NCBI RefSeq assembly: GCF_001431645.1 | Contig: NZ_LLXU01000131.1 | Span: 1-64,000, forward strand | From: Stenotrophomonas panacihumi | Lineage (GTDB): Bacteria > Pseudomonadota > Gammaproteobacteria > Xanthomonadales > Xanthomonadaceae | Length of the DNA: 64,000 nt | Direction: 5' to 3' | Made by a program: the position numbers and the translations under genes | The notes under the pieces: generated by a model | The model's database searches: none | The model's input: only the letters and a program-made list of their open reading frames with translations | Told to the model about the DNA's origin: nothing | Part shown: positions 16,802-28,200 of the stretch, piece by piece | Numbering within the stretch: the stretch's first letter is position 1 | How the letters are laid out: each line of letters begins with the position of its first letter

Positions 16802-19300
16802 ATGGCCCACGCCCTCGCCCGCCGCACCGAGGACGCCGAGCGCGCGCTGTCCACCGTGGATGGCATCCCGGCGCGCGACGGCGCGCTGCTGACCGACCGG
16901 CTGTCGCGCCGCTACCACGACCGCATTACCGGCAGCTTCACCATTCCCGGCCGCGAGGGCCGCTACGCGCCGTTGCCGGACGACCTGCCGCCGGCGCTGG
17001 CCGCCGCGCTGCGTTCGCGCGGCATCGAGCAGCTCTACAGCCACCAGGCCGAAGCCTGGGACGCCACGCGCAGCGGTGAGCACGTGGCGGTGGTGACGCC
17101 GACCGCCAGCGGAAAATCGCTGTGCTACACGCTGCCGGTGGTGGCCGCGGCGATGACCCGCCGCGCCAAGGCGCTGTACCTGTTCCCGACCAAGGCGCTC
17201 GCGCAGGACCAGGTGGCCGAGCTGCTGGAACTCAACCGCGCCGGCGACCTCGGGGTGAAGGCCTTCACCTTCGATGGCGACACGCCCGGCGATGCACGCC
17301 AGGCAATCCGCCTGCATGGCGACATCGTCGTCTCCAACCCGGACATGCTCCACCAGGGCATCCTGCCGCACCACACCAAGTGGGCGCAGTTCTTCGAGAA
17401 CCTGCAGTACGTGGTGATCGACGAGGTGCACACCTACCGCGGCGTGTTCGGCAGCCACGTCACCAACGTGCTGCGCCGGCTCAAGCGCATCTGCGCGTTC
17501 TATGGCGTGAGCCCGCAGTTCATCCTGTGCTCGGCGACCATCGGCAACCCGCAGGCGCATGCCGAGGCGCTGATCGAGGACCGCGTGCGCGCGATCACCG
17601 AATCCGGCGCGCCGGCCGGCGACAAGCACGTGCTGCTGTGGAACCCGCCGGTGGTGAACCCGGACCTGGGCCTGCGCGCTTCGGCGCGCTCGCAGAGCAA
17701 CCGCATCGCGCGCATCGCGATCAAGTCCGGGCTCAAGACGCTGGTGTTCGCGCAGAGCCGGTTGATGGTGGAGGTGCTCACCAAATACCTGAAGGACATC
17801 TTCGACCACGACCCGCGCAAGCCGCCGCGCATCCGCGCCTATCGCGGCGGCTACCTGCCGACCGAGCGCCGCGAGGTGGAGAAGGCGATGCGCGCCGGCG
17901 AGATCGACGGCATCGTCAGCACCTCGGCGCTGGAACTGGGCGTGGATATCGGCGCGCTCGACGTGGTGGTGCTCAATGGCTACCCCGGCAGCGTGGCGGC
18001 GACCTGGCAGCGTTTCGGCCGCGCCGGCCGCCGCCAGCAGCCGGCGCTGGGCGTGCTGGTGGCCAGCTCGCAGCCGCTGGACCAGTACGTGGTGCGGCAT
18101 CCGGATTTCTTCGCCGACGCCTCGCCCGAACATGCGCGCATCGCGCCGGACCAGGCGCTGATCCTGTTCGACCACATCCGCTGCGCGGCGTTCGAGTTGC
18201 CGTTCAATGCCGGCGAGCCGTTCGGCCCGGTGGACCCGGTGGTGTTCCTGGAAGCGCTGGCCGAAAGCGGCGTGATCCACCAGGAAGGCGAGCGCTGGGA
18301 GTGGATCGCCGACAGCTACCCCGCCAACGCGGTCAGCCTGCGCTCGGTGGCCGATGGCAACTTCGTGGTGGTGGACCGCAGCGACGGCAAGCAGCAGATC
18401 ATCGCCGAGGTCGATTACTCCGCCGCCGCGCTCACCCTGTACGAAGGCGCCATCCACATGGTGCAGAGCACGCCCTACCAGGTGGAGCGGCTGGACTGGG
18501 AAGGCCGCAAGGCCTACGTCACCCGCACGCACGTGGACTACTACACCGACAGCATCGACTACACCAAGCTCAAGGTGCTCGACCGCTTCGACGGCAGCAC
18601 CGCCGGCCGCGGCGACAGCCACCATGGCGAAGTGCATGTGGTAAGGCGCGTCGCCGGCTACAAGAAGATTCGCTATTACACGCACGAGAACATCGGCTAC
18701 GGGCCGGTGAACCTGCCCGACCAGGAACTGCACACCACCGCGGTGTGGTGGCAGCTGCCGCAGGCGACGCTGGGCAAGGCGTTCGCCTCGCGCCAGGACG
18801 CGCTCGACGGCTTCCTCGGCGCGGCGTACGCGCTGCACGTGGTCGCCACGGTGGCGGTGATGGCCGACGCGCGCGACCTGCAGAAGGCCGTGGGCAATGG
18901 CGACGGCGCCTGGTTCGCGGTGGCCGACCAGGGCGGACGCGGCCAGCTGCGCGGGGCCGATGGCGCCGAGGGCCATGTCGAACTGCAGCAGGCATTCGTG
19001 CCGACGGTGTACCTCTACGACAACTTCCCCGGTGGCGTGGGCTTGAGCGAGCCGCTGTGGCAACGCCAGGCCGAGCTGGTGATGCGCGCGGGTGAACTGG
19101 TGCAGCGCTGCGACTGCAAGGCGGGCTGCCCGGCCTGCGTGGGCCCGGTGCTGGCCGCGCAGGAACAGGGTGAGGGTGCGACGCCGAAGACGCTGGCGCT
19201 CAAGGTACTTGCGTTGCTGGCGCAGCTCGAAGGCAACGCGCGCGATGCGGTGGACGAGGAAACTTCGGCCGCTGCGTTGGAGGCGGCGACGTGGGCGTAA
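16802..19300 (+). CDS. mrfA: MrfA/YprA-like DEAD/DEAH superfamily 2 helicase with zinc-binding C-terminus
   Basis: This 832-residue SF2 helicase has Walker A TASGKS with K105, DEVH at residues 207-210, a SAT motif (LCSATIGNP), and motif VI in WQRFGRAGRRQQ. The C-terminal DUF1998/MZB-type region carries four cysteines, 770, 772, 776 and 779 (CxCxxxCxxC), the arrangement I recall as essential in Bacillus MrfA. MrfA unwinds DNA in a nucleotide-excision pathway for mitomycin C damage together with the exonuclease MrfB. The next gene encodes an MrfB-like exonuclease and overlaps by 10 bases, which supports the assignment. A sigma-70-like promoter lies just upstream of the ATG. Confidence 0.9.
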   Translation: MAHALARRTEDAERALSTVDGIPARDGALLTDRLSRRYHDRITGSFTIPGREGRYAPLPDDLPPALAAALRSRGIEQLYSHQAEAWDATRSGEHVAVVTPTASGKSLCYTLPVVAAAMTRRAKALYLFPTKALAQDQVAELLELNRAGDLGVKAFTFDGDTPGDARQAIRLHGDIVVSNPDMLHQGILPHHTKWAQFFENLQYVVIDEVHTYRGVFGSHVTNVLRRLKRICAFYGVSPQFILCSATIGNPQAHAEALIEDRVRAITESGAPAGDKHVLLWNPPVVNPDLGLRASARSQSNRIARIAIKSGLKTLVFAQSRLMVEVLTKYLKDIFDHDPRKPPRIRAYRGGYLPTERREVEKAMRAGEIDGIVSTSALELGVDIGALDVVVLNGYPGSVAATWQRFGRAGRRQQPALGVLVASSQPLDQYVVRHPDFFADASPEHARIAPDQALILFDHIRCAAFELPFNAGEPFGPVDPVVFLEALAESGVIHQEGERWEWIADSYPANAVSLRSVADGNFVVVDRSDGKQQIIAEVDYSAAALTLYEGAIHMVQSTPYQVERLDWEGRKAYVTRTHVDYYTDSIDYTKLKVLDRFDGSTAGRGDSHHGEVHVVRRVAGYKKIRYYTHENIGYGPVNLPDQELHTTAVWWQLPQATLGKAFASRQDALDGFLGAAYALHVVATVAVMADARDLQKAVGNGDGAWFAVADQGGRGQLRGADGAEGHVELQQAFVPTVYLYDNFPGGVGLSEPLWQRQAELVMRAGELVQRCDCKAGCPACVGPVLAAQEQGEGATPKTLALKVLALLAQLEGNARDAVDEETSAAALEAATWA

Positions 19301-20307
19301 GCGCCGACAAGCTGCGGCTGTTGCGTCGGCAGGCGGGCACTGCGGTGCCCGAGCCGAAGGCCGCCCCGCCGGTGGCTTCGACGCCCGTACCGGTTACGGC
19401 CGCGCCGCCTTCGGCGAACGAGCCGGTCTTCGCCTGGATCGAGCGCGAGGTGCGCCACAAGCCGGCGCAGGGCACGCCCTCTGCGCTCCCCGTGCCGGCA
19501 ATCGAACCTCGCCGGCGCGGCACCGACATGGACGCGCTGCGCCGGTTGATCGGCCTGCGCGAACGCGCCATCCCCGCCGCCGCCGCGCCGGTGCGACGCG
19601 CCAGCGCGCGTGACCGCCACTTGCCCGGCGAGGAGATTGCCCCGGGCCTGCACCTGGTCGAAGCGTTCCTGCCGCAAGCCATTCCCGCCCAGCCGCTGTC
19701 GCTGGCCTTCGCGCGCCGCGAGGATGCCGTTGCGCCGGCCGACCTGCTGTTCTTCGATACCGAGACCACCGGCCTGGCCGGTGGCACCGGCACGCGCGCC
19801 TTCATGATTGGCGCGGCCGACTGGCACCAAGATGCCGAGCGCGGCCCGGGCCTGCGCATTCGCCAGCTGCTGATGGCCACGATGGCCGCCGAAGCCGCGA
19901 TGCTGGATACCTTCCGCGGCTGGCTGGCGCCGGGCACCGTGCTGTCCAGCTACAACGGCCGCTGCTACGACGCGCCGCTGTTGAAAACCCGCTACCGGCT
20001 CTCGCGCCGCGGCGATCCGCTTTCCGCGCTGGACCACGTGGACCTGCTGTTCCCCACGCGCCGCCGCTACCGTGGCACCTGGGAAAACTGCCGCCTGGCG
20101 ACGATCGAGCGCCAGCTGCTGCAGATCGTGCGCGAGGACGACCTGCCGGGCTCGCAAGCGCCGGCCGCATGGCTGCACTACCTGCGCGGCGGCGATGCCA
20201 TCGACCTGCGCCGCGTGCTCGCGCACAACCACCAGGACGTGTTGACGCTGGCGCAGTTGATGCTGCGGTTGGTGGCGGCCGAGGCACAAGAAGCATCCTG
20301 CCAATAG
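19291..20307 (+). CDS. mrfB: MrfB/YprB-like RNase H-fold exonuclease
   Basis: A 338-residue protein whose C-terminal half is a DEDDh-type exonuclease: FDTETTGLAGG (D156, E158), SYNGRCYDAPLL (D227) and AHNHQDVLTL (H312, D316). The N-terminal 100 residues are low-complexity and Pro/Ala-rich. It resembles B. subtilis MrfB, the metal-dependent exonuclease working with helicase MrfA. The start is GTG at 19291, with GGAGG at 19279-19283, inside the end of the helicase gene. The C-terminal TPR part present in some YprB proteins is not evident here. The assignment rests on the motifs plus the pairing. Confidence 0.87.
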   Translation: MGVSADKLRLLRRQAGTAVPEPKAAPPVASTPVPVTAAPPSANEPVFAWIEREVRHKPAQGTPSALPVPAIEPRRRGTDMDALRRLIGLRERAIPAAAAPVRRASARDRHLPGEEIAPGLHLVEAFLPQAIPAQPLSLAFARREDAVAPADLLFFDTETTGLAGGTGTRAFMIGAADWHQDAERGPGLRIRQLLMATMAAEAAMLDTFRGWLAPGTVLSSYNGRCYDAPLLKTRYRLSRRGDPLSALDHVDLLFPTRRRYRGTWENCRLATIERQLLQIVREDDLPGSQAPAAWLHYLRGGDAIDLRRVLAHNHQDVLTLAQLMLRLVAAEAQEASCQ

Positions 20308-20333
20308 GCGCTTCCCTGCCGCGCGGGGCAATC

Positions 20334-20351
20334 GTGATTTCCGGTGATTTC
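20334..20351 (+). promoter_or_regulatory. Helically phased direct repeat upstream of cdiB
   Basis: GTGATTTC occurs at 20334-20341 and again at 20344-20351, one helical turn apart, just upstream of a possible -10 element (AATATT at 20355-20360). This is a plausible activator site for the CDI operon; no known regulator consensus was recognised. Confidence 0.3.
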
Positions 20352-20391
20352 TCCAATATTCGCGCGTAAAGCTGCTCCCTAGCCTGTGCGC

Positions 20392-20411
20392 CGCGATCCA
20401 TCCGGATCGCG
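20392..20411 (+). promoter_or_regulatory. 8-bp hairpin in the cdiB leader
   Basis: CGCGATCC at 20392-20399 pairs perfectly with GGATCGCG at 20404-20411 around an ATCC loop. It lies 6 bases before the GGGAG ribosome-binding site (20417-20421) and could influence translation of the exporter. Confidence 0.4.
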
Positions 20412-20431
20412 TTCCCGGGAGCAGTTGAAGC

Positions 20432-22183
20432 ATGGACCCAGCGACCCGCCCTCCGCGCCTGATGCGGCGGAATCGACGCATTGGCGGTGCACTTTCCGCT
20501 GCGTTATCCCTCGTTGCCTTCGGCGGCGCGTCACCGCTGCAGGCACAGCCGGCCGAACCGGCCGCACAGCTGCAGCGCCAGCAGGAAGAGCGCGAACGTC
20601 AGCTTCGCGAACAACTCGAAGTGCCCGCTGATGTTCGTCGTGACGATGGGTGGACCGCGCGCCGCTTCAAACGCTTGCCGGCGATGCCGGAATCGCCGTG
20701 CTTCCACATCGCCCGCATCGTCCTGGCCGGCGAGGGCAGCACGCGCTTCAACTGGGCACTGAAGGCGGCCAGTCCGCGTGCCGACCGGGCCCTTGGCCGC
20801 TGCCTCGGCACGACGGGCATCAACGTCGTGATCGCGCGCGTGCAGGACGCGGTGGTGGCGCGCGGCTACATCACCACCCGCGTGCTCGCCGGGCCGCAGG
20901 ACCTGACCACCGGCACCCTGGTTCTCACCGTGGTGCCCGGCCACGTGCGTGCCGTTCGTTTCGCCGGGCCCGCCCCCCGCCACGCCAGCCTGCGCAATGC
21001 CGTGCCGGCCGGGGCTGGCGCGCTGCTCAACCTGCGCGACGTCGAGCAGGGCCTGGAGAACCTGCAGCGCGTGCCCAGCGCCACCGCCGATATCCGCATC
21101 GAACCGGCGCAGGGCGATACCGCCGGCCCCGGTGATAGCACCCTGGTCGTCGCGTGGTCGCAGCGGCGCCCATGGCGCGGCAGCGTGTCGATCGATGACG
21201 CCGGCAGCCAGGCCACCGGCAAGCTGCAGGCCAACGCCACGCTCGCGCGCGATAACCCGCTGGGCTGGCATGACCTGTTCTACCTCAACGCCGGCCACGA
21301 CGTGTTCAACGGCAGCGGCAAGGGCAGCGGCAACTGGACCGCGCACTACGACGTGCCGCTGCGGCGCTGGCTGTTCGGCGCCACCGCCGGTGGCTACGAC
21401 TACCGGCAGACCGTCGCCGGTGCGTTCGAGGACTATGTGTATCGGGGCCGCAGCGACAACACCGAGCTGCGCGCCAGCCTGCTACTGCATCGCAATGCGC
21501 GCAGCCGCCTGAATCTTTACGGCTACGGCTGGCGCCGCGCTGGCCGCCACTACATCGACGACACCGAGGTGCGGGTCCAACGCCGCGCCACCGCCGGCTG
21601 GGCCGTGGGCCTGGAGTGGCGGCAGTTCATCGGCGAGGGCAGCCTCGAAGCGGGCATGGGCTATCGGCGCGGCACCGGCGCCTTCCATGCCCTGCACGCG
21701 CCTGAAGAGGCGTTCGGCGAAGGCAGTTCGCGCATGCGCCTGCTCAGCGCCGACGCTCGCCTGAGCATGCCCTTCCGGCTCGGGAAGCAGTCGTTGCGCT
21801 ACCTCGGCAGCTGGCGTGCGCAGTGGAACCACACGGCGCTGGTGCCGCAAGACCGCTTCGCCATCGGCGGCCGCTACAGCGTGCGCGGCTTCGACGGCGA
21901 AATCTCGCTGACCGGCGACCGCGGCTGGTGGCTGCGCAATGAAGCCGAACTCGCGCTTGGCGGCGGGCAGGCGTTCTACCTCGGCCTGGACTACGGCCAC
22001 GTCGCCGGTGGGGCCGCCGTGCGGTGGCAACCCGGCGACCACCTCGCAGGTGCGGCGATCGGCCTGCGTGGCCGTTGGCGCGCGCTGGCCTGGGACGGCT
22101 TCTTCGCCACACCGGTGAGCAAGCCTGACCGATTCCCCACGCCACCGCTCACTACCGGCGTCAGCGTCAGCGCCGTCTTTTGA
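20432..22183 (+). CDS. cdiB: CdiB/TpsB two-partner secretion outer-membrane transporter
   Basis: A 583-residue ShlB/FhaC-type transporter that should export the CdiA protein encoded next to it. A signal sequence (basic start, hydrophobic core, ending near LQA) is followed by a charged linker helix (QQEERERQLREQLE), a POTRA_2 domain (PCFHIARIVLAGEG onwards), a second POTRA (about 165-235) and a 16-strand barrel. The barrel lid motif is RYSVRGFDGE, the VRGF/VRGY signature at about residue 486, and the protein ends in Phe (SVSAVF), as outer-membrane proteins do. cdiA starts 27 bases downstream with its own strong ribosome-binding site. CdiB is assigned rather than plain FhaC because the partner ends in a CDI toxin with an immunity gene. 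Confidence 0.92.
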   Translation: MDPATRPPRLMRRNRRIGGALSAALSLVAFGGASPLQAQPAEPAAQLQRQQEERERQLREQLEVPADVRRDDGWTARRFKRLPAMPESPCFHIARIVLAGEGSTRFNWALKAASPRADRALGRCLGTTGINVVIARVQDAVVARGYITTRVLAGPQDLTTGTLVLTVVPGHVRAVRFAGPAPRHASLRNAVPAGAGALLNLRDVEQGLENLQRVPSATADIRIEPAQGDTAGPGDSTLVVAWSQRRPWRGSVSIDDAGSQATGKLQANATLARDNPLGWHDLFYLNAGHDVFNGSGKGSGNWTAHYDVPLRRWLFGATAGGYDYRQTVAGAFEDYVYRGRSDNTELRASLLLHRNARSRLNLYGYGWRRAGRHYIDDTEVRVQRRATAGWAVGLEWRQFIGEGSLEAGMGYRRGTGAFHALHAPEEAFGEGSSRMRLLSADARLSMPFRLGKQSLRYLGSWRAQWNHTALVPQDRFAIGGRYSVRGFDGEISLTGDRGWWLRNEAELALGGGQAFYLGLDYGHVAGGAAVRWQPGDHLAGAAIGLRGRWRALAWDGFFATPVSKPDRFPTPPLTTGVSVSAVF

Positions 22184-22210
22184 TTTTCGCCTCCGGAGAA
22201 GGATCTCGCC

Positions 22211-25200
22211 GTGAACAAGCGCTTGTATCGCCTCGTCTTCAACCGCGCGCTCGGCGTGCTGCAGGTGGTGGCCGAGGTCACTCGTGTCTTGCGCGGTGGC
22301 TGCAGCCGCGTTGCCGCAGGCCGTCGCGCCGCAAGTGTGTGCCCGCTGGCTGCAGCCCTCGCGTTGGGGCTGTGCGCGTTGCCTGCCGTGGCGATGCCGC
22401 CCGGCATCGCAGCCGATCGCGCCGCGCCGCGCGAACATCGCCCCACCGTGCTGGCCGCGCCTGCCGGCGCCCCGGCGATCAACATCACCACGCCCAGCGC
22501 CGCCGGCGTATCTCGCAACGCGTACTCGCGCTTTGACGTCGATGGGGGCGGGGCGATCCTCCACAACTCGCGCATCCGCGTGCAGAGCGACCTTGGAGGC
22601 TGGCTGCCCGGCAATCCGTGGTTGGCCGGAGGCACCGCGCGGGTGATCCTCAACGAGGTCAACACCAGCGAGCCGAGCCGGCTTGGTGGCCTGGTCGAAG
22701 TCGCCGGCGACCGCGCGCAGGTGGTAATCGCCAATCCGGCCGGCATCCAGGCCGATGGCGCAGGCTTCATCAACGCCAACGGCGTCGTGCTGACCACCGG
22801 CCGGCCGCAGTTCGGTGGCGACGGCAGCCTGTCTGCCTATCGGGTGAGCGGCGGCACGGTCGAGGTCGCCGGACGGGGCTTCCATGCACTCGGCAGCGGC
22901 TACACGCAACTGATTGCCCGCGCGGTCGCGCTCAATGCCGCCCTGCAGGCCGACCACGCCGCGGTGTCACTGGGCCGCGGGGTCGTGACGGCCGATGGGG
23001 AATCGGCGCAGGCCATCGCAGGCGACGGCCCGGCACCGGAATTCGCCCTCGATGTCGGTGCATTGGGCGGCATGTACGCGAACAAGATCCACCTGGTCGG
23101 CAACGAACACGGCGTCGGCATGCGCAATGCCGGCGTCATCGGCGCACAGGCCGGCGAAGTGACGGTGACGCTCGACGGCCGCATCGAGAACACCGGCGTC
23201 GTGCGGGCCAGCGGCGCGGTGCAGGTGTCCGCCGGCACGCTGCGCAATGCCGGCATGATCGCCGCAGGCGATGCGGTAACGCTGCGCACCCCCGGCACGC
23301 TGGACAACCGCGACGGCCGCATCGAGGCGCCCCGGCTCGATCTTGAAACCAGCGGCCTGCGCAACCGCGGTGGGCGCATCGCCCAGACCAGCCCACGCAT
23401 CCTCGTGCTGGGCGCCGGCCAGCTCTCCAACCGCGACGGCGGTCGGATCGGAACGGCCCCCTCCCGCTCACCCGAAGGCGCGATGCCACCGGCCGATGCG
23501 CCCGCCGCGCCCGCCCCACCCACGGCCGGTGCCAGCGTAGCGCCGCCATCACCGGCAATGCCGGCGGCAACGGCGCCGGGCGCGTCCGCGATGCCGCTGC
23601 CCGCGGGCAGGCTGGAGGTAGCCGGCCTGCTCGACAACGACGGCGGCACGATCGAAGCCGCGCGCCTCGGCCTGGACCTGGCGGGCGACCGCCTGGACAA
23701 CAGTGGCGGTCATCTGGCGCTCGACACGCTGCGGCTGACCGGCGGCGAGCTGCGCAACGCCGGCGGCACGCTGCGCGTGGCCGGCGATACGCGCCTGGAC
23801 GTATCCCGCGTCGACAACCACGGTGGCGAGCTGATGTTCGCTGCCACGCTGACGCTACGCGCCGGCGAATTCCTCAACCGTGGCGGGCGCTTCGGCCATG
23901 CCGGCCAGGGCGATACGCAGCTGCAGGTCGATGGCCTGCTCGACAACGACCGCGGCTGGCTGGCCAGCAACGCGGCGAACCTGTCGCTCTTGGCTGCGCA
24001 GCTGGTGAACCGCGACGGCGACATCGTTCATGCGGGCAACGGCACGCTGTCACTGGCCATGCAGGCCCTGCTCGGCCAGGACGGTCGCATCGCCGGCAAC
24101 GGCGCGGTGGACCTTCGCGCCGACACCCTCGACCACCGCGGCGCCCGGCTCGGTGCCCAGCGCTTCAGCGTCCAGGCCACCGCGTTCGACAACCGCGGCG
24201 GCAAGCTGCAGGCCAGCGGCGCCCAAACCAGCACGCTGCGGGTGGGTGAGCGCCTGGACAACCGCGAGGGCGGGCTGATCGGCGGCAATGGCGACCTGTC
24301 GCTGCAAGCGTCGACTTTCGACAACGCCGGCGGCCTGGTCGAACACGCAGGCAAGGGCACCCTGGCAATCAACGCCGACCGTTTCGCCGGCGACAATGGC
24401 AGGCTTGGCAGCCTCGGCACGTTGCAGCTGCAGGGCGGCGCGCTCGCCCTGCGCTCGGCGCAGACCTTCGCCCAGCGGATCATCCTGGACGCCGATACGC
24501 TCGATCACAGCGGCGGCCAGCTGAGCAGTCTGGGCGAGGGCCAGGCCCGCCTGCGCGTGCGCGAGCGGCTGCGCAACAACGGCGGCACCCTGGGTGGCAA
24601 CGGCACGCTGTGGCTGCAGGCCGGCCAGCTCGACAACCAGGGCGGCACGATCCGGTTCCTCGCGCGCGACGGCCACCAGCTGCAGGTCGACGCGGGCTTC
24701 GACAATGCCGATGGCCGGCTGCTCGGCGCCGGCGCGCTGGCCGTGGTGGCCGGTACGCTGGACAACCGCGGCGGGCTGGTCGCCGCCTTCGATCCCGGCC
24801 AGGAAGCCGGTACTGCACGCGACACCGCGCTGGCCGTCAGCATCGGCAGCGAAGTGCTGAATGCCGGCGGCACGCTGTCCTCCACCGGTGCACTGGACCT
24901 GCAGGCCAGCCGCCTCGACAACCACGACGGAACGATCGAATCGCTGCAGGGGCTGCGGGTCGATGCCAGCGATGGTGTGGACAACCAGCGCGGCCGCGTC
25001 GTCGGCGGCACGCTGGCGCTGCGCAGTGGTGGCGTGGACAACCGCAAAGGTCTGATCAACAGCACCCACAGCGCGCTGCAGATCGACAGCGAGGCCTTCG
25101 ACAACCGCGGCGGCCTTCTGGACATCGCCGCCCAACGCCTCGACAACCGCGACACCCGCCAGGGCGAAACGCCACTGGGCCTGCAGGCCGGCTCGCTGCA

Positions 25201-28200
25201 GGTGCGCGGCGACAAGCTGGACAACGGCAATGGCCTGATCGTCGCCGCGCGTGCGGTGCCGGCCGTAGCAGGTGACGACCCGGCATCCCCCGGCACCGGA
25301 GCGGACGCGGCCGCCAGCGCCGATGCCCGCTTCGCCCTGGCCGACGCGCTGGACAACACCGGCGGCGTGGTCTCGGCCGGCGACCGGCTCGAACTCGACG
25401 CCGACGCACTGCACAACAGCGAAGGCCTGCTGCATGCCGGCAGCACACAGGACCTGGCCGTGCGCACCCTCACCGGCGCCGGCCGGCTCCAATCGCGTGG
25501 CGATGCGAAGGTTCACGTGCGCGGCGACCTCGACCACGCCGGCACAATGACGACCAACGGCCAGCTCACCCTGGTCGCCGACGGCCAGCTCACCCAGCGC
25601 GGCCTGCTCAATGGCGGCGCGGTGGCAGTCCAGGCCCAGCGCATCGACAACACCGCCAGCGGCGAGATCAGCAGCCAGGGACTGACCGGGCTCAAGGCCA
25701 GCGACTGGATCGGCAACCGCGGCCTGGTGAATGGCGCAACAACCCACCTGGACGCGGCGGAAGTCGACAACCTCGGCAGTGGCCGCCTGTATGGCGACCA
25801 CGTTGCGATCAACGCCACCACGCTGCGCAACCGCGACGAGACGCTCGGCGGCAGGTTGCAATCGGGCACCCTTGCCGCGCGCCAGCGGCTCGACCTGGGC
25901 GTGGCAACGCTGCACAACAGCGGCCAGGCCCTGGTCCATGGCGGCGGCAGCGCCGGCATCGGCGGCACGCTCGACGACGACCGCAAAGCCACCGGCACCG
26001 CCACGCGGATCGAGAACATCGGCGCGACCATCGACATCACCGGCGACCTCGACCTGCAGGCCCGCGAGCTGCACAACGAGCGGCCCGACGTGCGCGTCGC
26101 GTCGCAGGTCAGCCAGGATGCGCAGCTGCGGCTCGACCAGCCGACCTGGCGGCACAACGGCAAGAACGGCACCCGTGACATCCGCGCCACCAGCAATTAC
26201 CAGGCCTGGGAGGTGTACTACCTCGACCCGGCCGACATCCTCGAAGACGCGCCGTACTACACCCCGGATGGCCAGCGCATCGGCCGCGCCGTGGTCCGGC
26301 TCACCCCGCGCACGAGTGCCTTCTTCTTCGAGCGTGGCGGCCTGAACGCGGCGCTGGGCGCGCGCGACCGCCTTCCCTCGGCCGAGGGCACCGTCACGAT
26401 CTACTACCTCGTCCGCCAGGACGGCCAGGACAATCCCGACCAGGTCGATCCGGGCCCGCGCGATCCCTTCGCCCACCTCACCTCGTTCGGCACCAGGCCC
26501 AGCGAGCAGTCGCCGACGTTCCGCTACCTCGATGAAGCGCCGGCCTGGTCCGACGCCTATGGCACCTGCCGCAGCGGCTGCGTGCAGCTCAGCGCGCAGT
26601 ATCTCTACGACCCGGACCGCGACCTGATCAATCCCAAGGGCGCGGGCAACAACAAGCTCTCCGGCAACGAGAAGTACCGCACCACGACACGCCAGGTGCT
26701 CGAAGACGTGGTCACCGAAGCCGGGCCGGACGCCGTGCTGCAGAGCGGTGGCGACATGCACCTGGCGGTCGGCACGCTGACCAACCTGCATGGCCGCGTG
26801 CTTGCCGGTGGTGAGCAGAAGATCGACGGGCTCGACGGCCGCCCGCCGCAGATCGACAACCAGGCCACCACGCTATATCGCACCTGGCGCTTCGACGTCA
26901 CCCACCACCGCTACGACGGCAGCACCGCACCGGGCCAATCCAATCCCGTGTCCGAAGAGATTGGCGCGGTCGGCGCGATGATGGGCGGTGGCCAGCGGTT
27001 GGACATCGACGGCGCCGGCCTGCGCAACCTCGACAACGGTCGCGAGGCCCCCAACCTGCGCGGTGACCTGGGCACCAGCAACCTGTTGCGCCCCGCGCAG
27101 GGCAGCGCCCTGCTTGTGGCCGGCGGGCCACGCGACGTTGTCCCGGGCGCACTCGACGCGCCGCGCTTCGTCGCCGCCGCCGACGGCTCGGCCGACCAGG
27201 TCGGCACCGGCAGCATCGATGGCCGCCTGCCCACCGCCAGCCTGTTCCGCTCCGCAGGCGCCGGCAGTCCCTGGCTGGTGCAGACCGATCCACGCTTCAG
27301 CGGCCCGCGCGACTGGCTCTCCAGCGAGCACCAGCTGCTGGCGCTGGGCTACAACCCGGCCGACCTGCACAAGCGCCTGGGCGATGGCTACTACGAGCAG
27401 GGCCTGGTCCGCGACCAGGTCGCCCAGCTCAGCGGCCGCCGCTTCCTCGACGGCTACGCCAGCGACGAGGAACAGTTCCGCGCCCTGCTCGAGCACGGCG
27501 CCACCTTCGCGCGCCAGTTCGGCCTGCGCCCCGGCTTGGCGCTGACCGACGCGCAGATGGCCGCGCTCACCAGCGACATTGTCTGGCTGGTCGAGCAGAC
27601 CATCACCTTGCCCGACGGCAGCACCGCCACCGCGCTGGCGCCGCGCGTGTACGTGCGCCTGCGGCAAGGCGACCTCAAGCCCAGCGGCGCGGTGCTCGGT
27701 GCCGACGTGGTCAAGGCCAACCTGGTCGGTGACCTGCTCAACAACGGCAAGATCCACGGCCGCCAGCTGGTCGACCTCAAGGCCCGCGACCTCAACAACG
27801 TGGGCGGCGGCATCAGCGGTGGCTTCGTGCAGCTCGATGCCGCGCGCGACATCAACAACCTCGGCGGAGCCATCCGCGCCGAGCACGGCCTGGTCGCCGT
27901 CGCGGCCAACGACATCAATCAGGTCAGCACTACCCGTACCGAAGGCCGGCACGAGAGCGGCAACGGCTACAGCGCCACCACGCTCGACCGCCTGGCCACG
28001 ATGGCCGTGAGCGGCTCCAACGCCACCCTGCTGGTCAAGACCGGCGGCGACTACAACGCCCAAGCCGGCGAGGTGCGCAACGAAGGCGAAGGCGGCCAGA
28101 CCGCGATCCTCGCCGGCGGCAGCATCAAGCTCGGCAAGGTACGCGTGGGCAGCCGCGAGGAAGCGCGCACAGGCAAGGACTTCAGCCGCGAGGTGCACGG

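Noticed and set aside
16646-19063. Extension of the host-attachment gene upstream to about 936 residues on the minus strand
   Set aside because: The extra part is antisense to the helicase gene and has no homology; the ATG at 16645 with AGGAGAAC is a convincing start.
20607-22957. Long minus-strand frames opposite cdiB and the start of cdiA
   Set aside because: Codon bias and the absence of motifs mark them as shadows of the TpsB and CdiA genes.
23200-25600. Regularly spaced repeats in cdiA that might suggest a CRISPR array
   Set aside because: They are degenerate coding repeats (FHA-1, 'DNRGG') of variable length in frame, not identical short repeats with unique spacers.
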